Assembly: GCA_033816765.1 (NCBI GenBank)
Contig: CM066292.1
Coordinates: 3,224,001 to 3,288,000, forward strand
Direction of reading: 5' to 3'
DNA: 64,000 nt
Source of the DNA: Nothopassalora personata
Taxonomy: Eukaryota > Ascomycota > Dothideomycetes > Mycosphaerellales > Mycosphaerellaceae
Position 1 is the first letter of the stretch. Each line of letters begins with the position of its first letter. The position numbers and the translations under genes were made by a program. Of the stretch, positions 32,680 to 44,573 are shown piece by piece. Under the pieces are notes generated by a model that was given only the letters and a program-made list of their open reading frames with translations, was not told the DNA's origin and did not search any database.

Positions 32680-32753
32680 GCCAGAGTAGTAATCGAACCT
32701 ACGACCTCAAGAGTGTAGACAGCTTGCGCTCTACCACTAAGCTACATGACCAG
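32680..32753 (-). ncRNA. tRNA-like sequence inside element A
   Basis: On the minus strand: an A-box-like D arm TAGCTTAGTGGTAGAGC and a B-box-like T arm GTAGGTTCGATTACTAC (one mismatch to GGTTCGANTCC). The anticodon arm CAAG...CTTG has an oversized loop, and the 5' acceptor strand is poorly paired. The copy in D (46024-46094) has a perfectly paired T stem, so a more complete tRNA was probably captured by the family ancestor. Anticodon not assignable. Confidence 0.6.
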
Positions 32754-32802
32754 GTTTAATAAGGGAAACGGAGAACTTACACGAACATATCTCCTATGAG
32801 AC

Positions 32803-33402
32803 CTATCCACCAGAAGGACCAGCGCTCGAAGAAGCTGCTGCGGCGTCCTCAAGGGTCGGATATGACCAGAGGGCATCATCCGGAATCATCGAAAGGTCCT
32901 CCCAGGAAGGAATCGACATCTGGAAAACCCCCTCTAGCTCTTCGGGGCTACCTTCAGGAACGAGAAGACAGGACGAAGGCGCGGAAAAGGCATCGACACC
33001 CACGCTCGGCAAACTGCGAAGATCCTCGAAATCCTTCGCTATCGCCTTTTCCTCCCTGTCCTCAGCAACGCGCAGTTGTTTCCTAAGACGATGCACCTTT
33101 GACATCGCCTCTGTCACCTTCTCTTCAGCCTCATCAAGCTCTCGCTTCAGCTTTCGACGCTGGTTGCGAAGCCGCTCCCACTCAGTCCACGTGACAGTCA
33201 CGTCACATTTGACACCCTTGCGAACGCACTCCGAACAACACCCAAAGCGCACATCCACCACACAACGAGGACTCTTCTTTCCTTCAGGCACTCTGGCCTT
33301 TCAACAACCAGAACATGGGGATGGCATCTCGCGGCCCTCGGCTTCGATGCCTAGTGCTTGACGTTCGCGGCGCTCCTGACGTGTTAGCCGCTCGCCGCTC
33401 AT
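32803..33402 (-). CDS. Antisense Cys-rich, coiled-coil ORF carried by element A (in-frame stop)
   Basis: It lies between pol and the 3' LTR on the strand opposite gag-pol. ATG at 33402 (context ACCATGA) gives MSGERLTRQERRERQALG, then MPSPCSGC, a TGA at 33301-33303, and then 165 more codons in the same frame to 32803. The Cys pattern continues after the stop (SPRCVVD, GCCSECVRKGVKCDV), followed by a WERLRNQRRKLKREL-type coiled coil of about 70 residues and an acidic Ser/Pro tail. Element D carries the same ORF at 45444-45998, also with a stop right after the equivalent Cys. The Cys clusters suggest zinc binding; the function is unknown. Conservation in a RIP-ruined relative argues that it is a real family gene. 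Confidence 0.6.
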
Positions 33403-33457
33403 GGTAAAAGATGGGAACTCACAGGAGAAGAAAGAAAACTCGAGGACGAGTTTCAGC

Positions 33458-33471
33458 AGGAAGGGGGATGG
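33458..33471 (+). promoter_or_regulatory. A polypurine tract
   Basis: AGGAAGGGGGATGG abuts the 3' LTR; plus-strand DNA primer site. Confidence 0.75.
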
Positions 33472-33906
33472 TGTTACGGTTCGGATGAAGGACGGTGCAG
33501 GACGTGGCATGGGGAGGAAGAATCAGAAGACACGAACCAATCGCTAGGATGAGAAAGGGACCCCACGTCCGGGTCACGTGCACGACCGCGCGCTTAGTGC
33601 ATGGTCGAACACGACCGCAGAAGTAGCGTATGGACGTACACGACCACACGACCAGACGACCGGTCGAGTGGACAGACGGACATCTAACACCGGATGGCAT
33701 ACGAACCTCCTTTGTATTTAGGAACGCTAGAAACCCTTATGGTTCTGATGCGTTCAACTCATGTTACTATCTCACTGATTGGAATACAACTCTTATTCCT
33801 ATCATTCATCTTCGCTCAGCTTGCTTCAGCCTCTCCAAAGAATAATACCGCCACGTGACTTGACTTATCTCTCTTTTGAGACTAGCCCTGGAACGAGACA
33901 ATAACA
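33472..33906 (+). repeat. A 3' LTR
   Basis: Copy of 26750-27184, shifted by 6722; no differences seen by eye. Confidence 0.93.
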
Positions 33907-33911
33907 CGTAT

Positions 33912-34052
33912 ACACTAAAGTTCTATAAAGTTTATAATAAGTTCGATATAGAAGAAAGGGGAAGTTACACGCTATCCGAAGAAAAGGTGTTAGAAAGTAA
34001 TCCGAACGTATAGGCGTAGCCTATACTAAGAAACAGGGGCCCGCCCCTTACA
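33912..34052 (-). repeat. B 5' LTR, inner fragment after element A
   Basis: Continues ACACTAAAGTTCTATAAAG, matching 20142-20282, and ends CCCTTACA followed by target duplicate CTTTC. Confidence 0.85.
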
Positions 34053-34057
34053 CTTTC

Positions 34058-36762
34058 TACCTCTAGGAGGTACTAAGAATCCGTTCTTTAATAGCACTAA
34101 TGCTACTAAGTTCTAGGAGCGGTTTAGCGACCTAATAGACTAGTATCCGCCTCGGGCATCTATTAAGAAGGATGATTTCTAGGGTAGGTTTAAGCGTAAT
34201 TACGAAACTACTATCCGGCGTATAGTTATAAGACTGCCTAGGTAGCTTACTAATAAGGAACGTTTTAGGAGGGCGTTCTTATTAGAGTTCTTAAGGTTTA
34301 ACGCCTACTCGATGTTAGGGAGTTAGGAATATCTTAAGGAGATTGTTAGGGCGTAGTAAGGTAAGAGGCCTAAAGAATAAGATGTAAAGGAATTCATCCG
34401 CCTATTTGTATCCTTAAGTAATCTAATTAAACCTAAGGATTTGGATAATAGCTCCCGGAGTCGCCTTCTCCTTTAGGAATTGCTAGAGGTAGTCGCGAAA
34501 GCGGTCTATAAGGCTTACGGGCTTTACCTAAAGTAACCTAAGAAGTTTAGAGACTTTTAGAGGATTCTCGATAAAGCTACTAGTATCGTAGATAGTAAGG
34601 AGGGATAGAAAGCTATATATATAGATTTCCCCCTTACTTTACCTTAGCTATACTACTTAGTCGTAAAGTAAATGCCGCGCCTTAAGCCTAAGATTAACAC
34701 GCTTAAGAAGGCTACCTCTAGGACTATTGTTAATAATAACCTAATCTAGAAGGTAGCTAAAATAAGCATACGTATATACTAGCGCGGTCGCGTCGCGGAC
34801 ACGGGTTCCTTCTACCCGAGCGAGAACTAACGCTCTATGTAACCGGAGAGGCACGACCTAGATACTAAGCTATAGGTTTACGTAATGTAGCGTCCCCTAT
34901 CCTAGAATCGCGAACAGTCTAAAGCGATAGATAGTTATTACTATAACTATAGTAGTTCGAAGCACTAGGCTAGTAATTGTAGGGCGATAAGGTCCTTAAT
35001 ATCCCGGGGCTACGTATACCTCGCCCCAAACAACTAGTAGTATCTAGGGAAAGAAGGCGATCCGCGTCCTACTAAATTCAACTTTCGGAGGGACTATAGT
35101 AAACCGAAACTGCTCTATATGCTCCCTCTACTTAAAGAACATTATAGGCCGATCGAGTTTAATAACTAGTATAAAATTCCCGTACTACGTAAGTAATAGA
35201 TAGGTAGGGACTACACTAGGATAATAAAGGTTACGCCTCCTAATCATTCTAAACCCCCTCCTAACTTTAGGCATTTAATAGAGTATAGCCCTTAGGACGT
35301 ACGGTCTAGCTAAACAGAGAAGGCTACTAGGATATATTAGGTCTTATTCGGAGAAAGTGAAGCGGAGTAGGCAATCGACTTAGGCGAGCTTAACGAGGTA
35401 TCTACCTATCCTATACAGTCTAATAAAGTGAAAGGGAAGGCACCCGTAGGCATTCTAAAGAATCCGTACCCGAGGACCCGGTCCTTAGCCTAGGATCTAC
35501 GAGCCCGAGCTAAGGCTACTAAGAAAGTTCGCCTACAATTAGAATAGGAGATCCGGTAAGCTAAGATTAACTAGTAGGAGGTTAAAATAATTAACGAAGT
35601 TAATGCTTAGATAAGCGAAACTCAATTATTAGCTAAATCCGGGGTAACCCTAGGAAGGGGAAATAATGCCTAAGTAAATAAAGTAGGGAACGATGCTAGT
35701 AAAGGACTGCCTAAGGATATACCTATTAGTCCCGTAAACGCCCCCTTCGCATAAAGGAAGCGTATGTAGAATACTAAGACTATAAGGATTAATAACTACG
35801 TCCGATAATATAGTTTAGCTAGAGATAGCCCGGTTATAAAGGAAGAGGGTATTATCTACTAGATTAATTAGATCCTCTAGACGACGTTTCCTAATGTAAA
35901 TGCCTAGGATTAGTTTCGATATAGTCGCTAGTTCGAGGCTACCCTCTTTAGTCGCGTTACTAACACCCCCGCTCTTTAGGAGAAGCTCGCTATAGTACGA
36001 CGCCTTATAGGAAAGGACCCTAAGGTTCGCACTAGATAAGTAGTTACCTATAAAGATGAACCTAAGTATAATAAGGAGGTCTTCCGCGAAGATAGTTAGG
36101 CCTAGTATGTCGGAGTGTATTTAACTATACTTTACTCTAAAGGTACGGTCCCTGCTACTAAGCTATATAAGGACGTTAAGAAAATCGGGCTCTCTAGTGT
36201 CCTTAATAACTTTACTATAGTCCCTAGTCCTTAGGTAGTAGCGGAGTTTAGGATAAATAAGAACTAGATTAGGTGCCTAATTAATAAGGGTTCCGAGGTA
36301 AATATTATCGGCTAGAGGAACGCTTATAGGTTTAGGTTACTAGTAATGTCGAGTGCTTAGCTTACCTTTCGAGGTGCTAGAGGGCGGGCCTAGTTTAAAG
36401 GTGTTATAGGCAATTTCGATGTTTAGGTATTTAGGGTTTACTACTAAGTGGACATATTTATCTCCTCGGATCTAAACTTACTAATAACCCTAGGACGTCC
36501 GTAGGCCCGTAAGGTACGACTTACTACCCGTAACTGCGATAATGTTTTATAGGAGGGGACTATTACTAGCCGTAAAGGTGAAAGTGTTATGTTTACTGCC
36601 CTAGTTAGCTCGGATAGGTATAAGACCCTTTAAGAACTGTTAAAAGCGTCGGGAAATAGAAGGGTAGGTTAAGTTACGGCGCTTAACCCACCGACTTACT
36701 AAAGCCGGATTTGATAAAATCGGTAAGGTTCTCGTACTATCTCGGAGAAACCTCGGACTTTA
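34058..36762 (+). pseudogene. C2 gag and protease-like region, 3' part
   Basis: Resumes the C2 reading at TACCTCTAGGAGG after element B. RIP-degraded, with stops at CAG/TGG-type codons. Basic, Gln/Lys-rich body; segments such as RPTKFNFRRDYSKPK (about 35070) and KGKAPVGILKNPYPRTR (about 35430) are readable. The last part (about 36150-36650) has protease-like spacing (INKGSEVNIIG, then SSDLNLLITLGRP), fitting DxGSEVNxI and a downstream ILG-type motif with the catalytic Asp changed to Asn. Ends are approximate. Confidence 0.6.
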
Positions 36763-36788
36763 ATTTACCGGTCCCGGGACCGGTAAAT
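36763..36788. repeat. 26 bp perfect palindrome, C2 gag-pol junction
   Basis: Identical to 13949-13974. It directly follows the gag/protease region and precedes the RT-containing frame. Confidence 0.9.
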
Positions 36789-36789
36789 A

Positions 36790-39700
36790 GCTATAGTAAG
36801 GAAAACGGATACGACTACGATACGACGCATCTATAGGAACCCGGCAAGGCTCTAACGCCTAGTAACCATTTAGCTTACTTATTAGGATTGCTTAGGAGTG
36901 CTAGAATAAAGGAACGAGTTATAGAAATCGCAATAGGCGCGTTTAAGGGAGATTCTATTACTAACGTTTATTTAGTTTAAGGGAATTAGCCCTCCGAGAT
37001 CCTAAGGTAATCTACATTAAATGCTTAGGTACGGAAACAACACGTAGGCTAACATATAGCTAATATTAGGATGCCGTAGGTCTTTACGATGTATAAGCGT
37101 AAGGCGGATAAGAAGAAGCTAGTAGACGCGAGCGTTTACGAACGCTTAGAATCACGAGTTAAGGGAGATATAGAATAGAAGCGTAGGGCACTATACCTAG
37201 AATCTAAGATGCCTAAAGGACAAGGTCCGTTCGATAGGAAGTACTTAACTAAGAAATTCTTAAGTATAGAGCGAGGTAGCCGGATTACTCTAGAACGGCT
37301 TACCTTAATTAAGGTTAGCATTAAGCTATTGCTAATAGAAAGGGCCTTATTCGATAAGATGCTCTATAACCGGGAGGTAGTCCTCGCTTAGGATTTTAGT
37401 TACATAAGGCAAATTAGGCACGACGTTATGCTACCTTAGAAGATTAATACGGTCCCTTATAGGCTATAGTAGGCACGTTCTATCCGATTGTACCTAAGTC
37501 TTAGGGCGATCGTTAAACGCATAATTAGAGCCCGGATTAAGAATAACATCCTAGAATACTTATAAGGGACATATTCTAATAGCTAGTTCCTAGTCGTAAA
37601 GAAGGTTAATACCTCTAGAAGCGATGTACCATATCGGTTAATTAACTTAGCTATGCTCCTAAATAAGGTTACTATACGCGATGCTAACATTCCACCGGAC
37701 ACGGATAGCTTCTTAGAGGATTTTACCGGGTACCGAGTCGCTTCACTTATAGACCTGTTTTTAGGTTATAATTAGATCACTTTAGATAAGTCCTACCGGG
37801 ACTTAATAGCCTTCATAACCCCTCTTAGCCTAGTACGCAACACGACTCTACCTTAAGGAGCTACTAATTTAGTTACTTAGTTTATACGTACGGTAATAAA
37901 GATTCTACTTAATTATATCTCGTATCGAGCGAAGCCGTTTCTCTATAACATCGGTATTAAGGGACTAACTAAGGACTATAGGAATGTAGAAGTAGAGCCT
38001 AGGTTAAGGAAATAGGTCGTTAAGCATATTGTTTCCCTAGATCTAGTTCTTACTAACCTAGAAAGAGCTAGTGCGGTAGTTACTAGAGGTAAATCCTAAT
38101 AGTTATACGAAAAGCTTAAGATTGTTAGGTACGTTACTAGCCCGGATAGTCGCTATCCTAACCTAAAGGTTGTAGCTAAGATCCTAGATTAGCCTACGCC
38201 TACCTATATTAAGGAGGTCCGCACCTATGTAGGGCTATATATGTACTTCCGGATATAGATTCCCTAGTTCGTTATTATCGCTCGACTAATGTACAAACTG
38301 CTAAAGAAGGACGCCGAGTTCACCTAGACAGAAAATGAGCAGTTCTTAAAAGAGGAGGTTACTAGATATCTTATGTAGGCTCTAGCCTTAGTTACCCTCT
38401 ACTACTTACCTAGTGCTAGGTCTATCTTTATCTTAGTTAATACTAGCGGCACTAGATAGGGATGTATCGTTTCTTAAGAATTAATAGACAGTACCCGACG
38501 GCGTTACCCGGTACGGTATAAGAGCGGAATCTAGAACGCGTTAGAATCTAGATATGATGCTAGTAAGCGGGAATGCCTTAGGCTCCTTAAGGGGCTTAAG
38601 AAGATCTAGAGATATATTACTAGCGTTGATTTTGTCCTTAAGGTTAATACTAAGACACTTATATAATAGCTTAACCGGCCGGCTTCGGACCTGCCGAACT
38701 CGGTAATGGCCCGGTAGGTCGTATAGATTAGGTTATTTACGTTCGAGGTAAAGCACGTTACGGGGACTAGATACACTAGCCTAGATGCCCTGTCTCGTAG
38801 GCCCTCTACACCTTAGGAACCTAGGGAAGCTAACGAAGACGAAGTTGACTAGATGATTAATAATAAGCTATTCGGGTACCCGGAGCCGGTCGACACCTAT
38901 CTAGTTAAAATCTAGAAAACACGATATCTCGGGGACTAATATTCTAAGGGCTCTTAGTAGCTTACTTAGGTTATAGAAACTAGGACCCGGCCTAATAGTG
39001 TTACCCGTGCTAAGTACCGGCGGCTAGTAAAGAAGAGCGTTAACTTCTTTATCCGAGACTAATTACTGTTCTTCTAGAAGCGCCGAGGAGCACCGTTATA
39101 ACTTATAATTAACGATAATAAAGCTTAGAAGGAGATTGTTATAGAATGCTATAAAAGACACGGTTATCGTAGCGCTAAGGTCGTATATAACCTTATTTCC
39201 GATCGGTATTACTAGGACGGGTGCTTCGCCGATATCTCTACGTAGGTTCGAAGTTATACTCCCTATAGGTTTCGCGAAGGTAACTAGCGCGCTAGTAAGC
39301 TTCACTTATCGAGCCCTTAGGTCATTAGTAAGAAGTAGTACTCGGACCTCGTCTAGGTACATAAAAATGGATACCTCCTAGTTGCGCGCGAAGCACTTAG
39401 TAATTAGATCGAGGCTAGAGTAACGAGGGCACCTCCTAGCTCTAAGACGGTTACTAAGTTTCTATACGAAGATGTCTTCTATAGGCACGGCTACTATACT
39501 AAAATTGTGCTTAATAACGCTACGGTTTATACGGGTAAGGTTAAGCGGTTACTCGTAGGGCTTAGTGTTCGAAGGATTTAAATATTACCGTACTATCCGT
39601 AGTCTAATACTCCGGTCGAGGCTAGACACCGTCCGATTCTTATAGCGTTAGTAAAGCTTATAAGGAACACATACCGCGGATAGAAATAATAGGTACCCGC

Positions 39701-40450
39701 TATGTTATAGGCTAATAGGACCACGACCTGTCGTACTACTAGAATAACGCTAGCTTAGGTCCTATATAGCTATCGCACGATTCTACCAATTGAGGTTAAG
39801 TACCCAACGTAGGCAAATTATTAATAGGGATCGGTTAAGACGACTAAGGACCTACTTACAATACGTGCGCGTTAACTCTAGGCTCGAGACCTTAGTTTAG
39901 AAGAGCTACATGCTCGAAGGAAGCGGCTAAGAGAACTTAGTAAGGACTACTTTAATTCTTACCGGAATGTTAACTTTATTAGTTTCTAGAAGGGCGACCT
40001 TATTATAAGGTTCGATAAGCTATATAAGGACGACTTCTTACGTAAGATCGGTTACCGATAGTAAGGTCTATATCGGGTGTCTAGTGTCTCTAGGGAATTT
40101 AGTACCTATATTCTTAAGGAACTTAATAGCACGCTAATAAAGGTTATTTAGGTACGAGAAAACCTTAAGCTAGTTCTAGAGCTTTGCCCGGATAACATAG
40201 GAGTACTAGGCCTAGATAATAGGATCGATCTCGTAATAGGGGAGGGGGAAGTCGCTAATAGCGTCGCTAATAGCGAAGATAGCAGTAATTTAAACGAGAT
40301 CGAGCCTATCGCCGGCGAAGACGTACTACCTATAGGAGTTAACGAAAGGGGATCGTATCCTAAACCGGAATCTAAGAAGCTATAGGTTAGGCCTTATAAC
40401 CTTTCTATAGCCAAAATTTCACAGTTTAGTAGGATCGAGGCTAAGAACTA
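36790..40450 (+). pseudogene. C2 pol: RIP-degraded RT, RNase H and integrase
   Basis: Frame-consistent reading gives, in order: MPKGQGPFDRKYLTKKF (open 37209-37391), then RT motifs YRLINLAMLLNKVTIRDANIP, VASLIDLFLGYN, LPQGATNLVTQF (LPQ now LP-stop) and AKPFLYNIGIKG, where the catalytic FxDD-type box is damaged. After that come an RNase-H-like region (about 38400-38650), SLDALSRRP (about 38770) and an integrase-like region (about 39050-39780) whose reverse strand holds the open shadow 39096-39305. It belongs to a Gypsy lineage distinct from A and E. No function remains. Confidence 0.75.
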
Positions 40451-40592
40451 ATTAGTTAGCAATAGCGTACGGAGTTCACTTCCCTTAGGCATGTGTTACG
40501 TATGCCCTTTAGTTTATTAAGCCGATTCGGTTATCTAGACTTTACTTTATAGGGTGTTCTTACCTTAGTTAGACCTTAGTTAGTAGAGTTAC

Positions 40593-40618
40593 ATTTACCG
40601 GTCCCGGGACCGGTAAAT
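40593..40618. repeat. 26 bp perfect palindrome, C2 pol-ORF3 junction
   Basis: Same sequence as 36763-36788, in the gap between the end of pol and the third ORF. Confidence 0.9.
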
Positions 40619-40999
40619 CGGATTACGTAATAGCGTAGCATGCCCCTACCGAATGCTTACCTAGGTGGTTACTAGTACTGGTTTTTAGTTACATATAGGG
40701 TTACGGACCTTTAGTGTGACCTTAATAGTACTGCTCTTACTACTTATAAGACCGGTCTCGGCGCTACTACCTTACAACGGTTATAGGGACATACGCTAAG
40801 AGGTATACTTAAGCGTAGCTCTCTACCTACTACTTCCTCTCCTTTTCTTTAAACACTAACACTATTACTAGAGCTACTGACACATCCATCTACTACTACT
40901 ATACACATTAGACGGTTCTTTAGCCTCTCTCTCTTTACGACCTTAACCTTCTTTAAAGCCCCTACCCCGATACTAAGCTTTTAAAGCTTACTAACAATC

Positions 41000-43900
41000 T
41001 AGAGTAGCACTACGAGATAGCTAGCTCTTACGATCTTACTACTAGCGAATCCTAGTTATTATAGCTTTAGCTAGTCTATCGTTACGCCCGGCTAGCTCGA
41101 GCATAGCGCTTACTAGTACTGTTACTAGGCTTACCCGCCTACCTTAGACCTTATTCGAGTCCCTTCGCCTACCGGATAACGTTAAGCATATCCTTACTAA
41201 CACGAACACGCCGAAGTCCGCCGCTAATGTTATGTTCCGAGAGCTTAGTCCTTAGAAGCGGGTTAAGGTGTTAAAGGACTTCTATAAGGGCTTCGAGAAG
41301 GTGTTTAAAGACTACTCCGTCTAGGTTAACCTGTTTTTCGAGGAAGTTAAGAGCGGTATAGGTAAGAGCTACTAGGATGAATTCCTTAGTAATAAGAAGC
41401 TCGATGTCTTATTTCCTATCGTCGGTAAGATTCGTAAGACCGGTTTAGAGATTCGTAACCGAGAGAAGACTCTTCGAGCTACGCTTACCCGCTACTAGCT
41501 ATAGTAGATAGATAATAAGATTCTTAATCGACGCGTTATCTCCGAGCTTTATAGTACTAATAGCGGGCGCCGCTAGTTTACAGCCTTTATTAATAAGTAC
41601 CTAGACTATAGTAGGGCTATTAGTAGAATTTAGAGGGCATTAATCTAGCGTATAAGGATCGGCCGTAAGGGTATAGATCGTAAGCAAATTCTAGAGCCTA
41701 GTAATCTTACCCGGTGCGATAGGGAGGCTAAAGCACGTAGTATTAATCCGTAGTCGGCTAAGAGTAGGGAGATCATTAGAAGACACCGCCTAGCCGTCTA
41801 TAAGGATAGCCTTCTATACTTTATAGAGGGTACTATTACTAAGAAGTCCGCGTCCCCGGAGGACAGTATAGATTAACCTAGACCATCTAGCTAGTAATAG
41901 CCTTAGCTACGTTAGCTACCGGGTAGTAAAGGTAAAGGACGTATAAAGAGTACTACGCTAACTCTACTAGCCTCTACCTAGCCTATAGTCCTATCGAGAG
42001 GCGGTCGTAAGTCGAGTCGACTTAAGGAGCTCCGTATAGGCGAGAGCATAGGTAAGGGCATAACTACGCCTACTTAATCCTCGCCTAACCGAACGCTAGA
42101 CGGCGCACCTATACGCGAAGGCAGTCCGCTAGGTATACCGGTTAGTACCCTACGATCCACTCCGGCCCTAACTAAGAATAGTAATCCGATACTTACTATA
42201 TTACCTTCGGCTATAATTAGGGATGTATTAGTCTTTAAGGATTAGATCCTATAAGAAGACGAGGCCCTCCGGATTAAGCGCGCTAACTGCACCTATAATG
42301 AGCGGTACTATAGTATTAAGTTTAGAAACTCGATTAATATAGATAGCATTAACTAGCTACCTAAGTACCGGATAGCGGGCCTTAAGAAGCTCGAATATGC
42401 TATCTCGGAGGTTCTTAAGAGGGATAGTAAGGTTAGCGCTATAATGTGCGATTAGTATATTCGAGATTTCTACTATAAGGCCCTCTACTTCGTTACGAAT
42501 CCCGGTATTACCGCTAATACCCTATATAAGCGCGCGCTTAAGGTCTAAGACTAGCTCTTTAAAGGCAAGAGTTTTTTAGCTATTAAGGTAAAGAATAGGT
42601 CGTAGTTTCGCCCTAATAAGCGTAGTTAGAAGACTGTTAACCCGCTTAGCTACCTCCGTGTTCGAGGTAAAGTCGGTACTACGAGTAGTATCGTTACGTA
42701 TACTAACTACAACTAGATCCTTAATAAATTTAGCATTAATAAAGCCGACTAAGCCGATCTTAATAGCACCGGTACCTACATTAATAGCAATATGCTATAC
42801 TAGTATAATAACGCTAAACTAGCGCCGCGGGTTAAAATAGTTAGAGAGATAATGAGTCGAGAATTCGACGTGTACCGATAGCACCTACGAGAATTGAATA
42901 AGGTTAGTAACGGCGGCGTCTACTAGAACATGTAGTATTCTCTAAGCTAATAGATTATGCGATAAGACCCCGGGCTATAGCTCTTATAAGTAGCGCTGCA
43001 CCCTTAATACTACACTCGGTTTATCTCCTTCCCTAGGCCTACGATTTTTAGCTTTAATAGGGCTTATTAGGGGGGTAACGCGAACACTATAGTATAGTAT
43101 ACTAGGGTCGACTTAAACCTCGAAATTGAAAACTACTAGACTAGTAACCGGCTTAACATACTGTACTCTCTTAACTTAGAGGGTACTAGTAGGCCGGAGT
43201 TTTTACACGGTTTTTATAAGTAAGGGAATGCTAGAGAGTTTATCTAGTAGTGCCGGATTAACGACTGTATAGAAGACGGCCGATTTAAGCGTTTCTTCTC
43301 GGTTAGGGTCTAGAATTACCTAAGTAAGAATAGCATTAGCTAGTTTAGAGAGGACCTAAGCGCTAGGCAAATGCGGGTAACTACTGTAGGCGTTCTAATA
43401 AGGTAGGCCGCACATAAGAAGACGCTACGTTAGATTAACCCTTACTTTATCGAGATCCGCGACGATAACTATCTTGAACTCTAGAGAAGCTAGAGCATAC
43501 ACTAGGTAATAGACCTCTATCGTAACTTTAAGACGCTAAGTAAGAGCGCTGTAGGGTTTAAGTATCGACGCCTAGTACCCGGCTATCCTTTTCCTACGGC
43601 CGTACACCTTAGTAGCATTAGCCCTCTATCTAATGCCCTAGCGGGTTTAAAGTCTTAGAACGATAACGAAGTTATCCTTAATGCTAGAAGGTAGCTTAAT
43701 GCTACGGTCCGCCTAGACTCGGAGCTCTTCTATAAGAAGATACATAATTAGCACGTCCGAGCTATGAAATTGATAGATAAGTAGCTTAGCTTAGTTACTA
43801 CTCTCGAGTAGATGTGCTTTATAAGCGAAGGACGTAATAAGAGCTTCTTCCGTAACTACTATAGGAACTTTACTAGCTAGCTACTTAGGGACGCGTCTAG

Positions 43901-44170
43901 TAAGACTAGTGTTAGCTACGATAACGAGTAGGTCTAGATAAAGGAGTTATGTAAGAATAAGTGGAACTAAGTAGTTAGTGCGGGTTTATAGGCTCCTAGT
44001 TTCTAGTTAATTTCCGGCTACAGCTATAGCCTATAGGATTCTAGTTCTAATTCTAGTTCTAATTCTAGTTCTAGTTCTAGTTAATGCTTCGGGTACGGGT
44101 ACTTCTAGTCCTTAGATCTTACTTGTTTCCTATAGTTACTTATCTTCCCTTAACTAACTTTCTAGTTACG
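41000..44170 (+). pseudogene. C2 ORF3: large RIP-degraded ORF after pol, unknown function
   Basis: Over about 1000 codons one plus frame holds, with stops almost only of the type RIP makes from CAG, CAA or TGG. Readable pieces include NVKHILTNTNTPKSAANVMF (about 41180), KVLKDFYKGFEKVFKDYSV (about 41265), LKKLEYAISEVLKRDSKV (about 42385) and FKYRRLVPGYPFPTAVHLSS (about 43555). It ends near a Ser/Asn run encoded by the microsatellite at 44038-44082. It is too long and too consistently framed to be noncoding. No retroviral domain, zinc knuckle or transmembrane helix is seen. The start is uncertain, with a possible frame change around 41000-41150. Confidence 0.6.
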
Positions 44171-44573
44171 CGATAGACTCGTCTTTAAATTTATTAGGTT
44201 ACTAGTACTAACACTCACTTATTTCATAAATAGCGTTCGCATCATTTAACTATCTAGCCCGTTCGATTAATGCTAACATAGCTGCCTATTCCCTCGCTAG
44301 TTTCGTAGTATACGTTAATATAGTACGACGGGTACGAGTCGCAGTTATTAACGCTACTATTACGGTCTCTATTAGAAGAATCCTTTCGATCTCTATAAAC
44401 TGTCGCTAGTAGGCCCTAGGATTGCCTAACATCTTATATGTTAAGCTAAATAATAGGGTAAGCTATTATGCTACTATAAGACTACCTTAGCTTATAGCGA
44501 CTAACTACGCTACCTGTAGTGCCCGGGCTTACTACTTTAGAACCTAAGGACAGGTTCGTAATAGGGGAGGATA

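Larger units (their letters stand above)
26750..33906 (+). mobile_element. Element A: intact, recently inserted Ty3/Gypsy chromovirus-type retrotransposon
   Basis: 7157 bp with 435 bp LTRs (26750-27184 and 33472-33906) in which I see no differences, and a perfect CGTAT duplication (26745-26749, 33907-33911). The empty site is present in the other B LTR (about 20139). Order: 5' LTR, self-complementary primer site, gag, pol with chromodomain, antisense tRNA-like sequence, antisense ORF, polypurine tract, 3' LTR. Composition is ordinary, with no RIP. Confidence 0.95.
20121..34052 (-). mobile_element. Element B: RIP-degraded Ty3/Gypsy retrotransposon, split by element A
   Basis: Inserted in C2 gag with target duplication CTTTC (20116-20120 and 34053-34057). 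The LTRs are 162 bp: 20121-20282 (3' in element orientation) and 26729-26749 plus 33912-34052 (5', broken by A). The polypurine tract GGAGGAAGGGGGGGG lies on the minus strand at 20283-20300, fixing the orientation. Internal coding is minus-strand gag then pol, crowded with TAG/TAA and lacking CpA/TpG. Confidence 0.85.
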
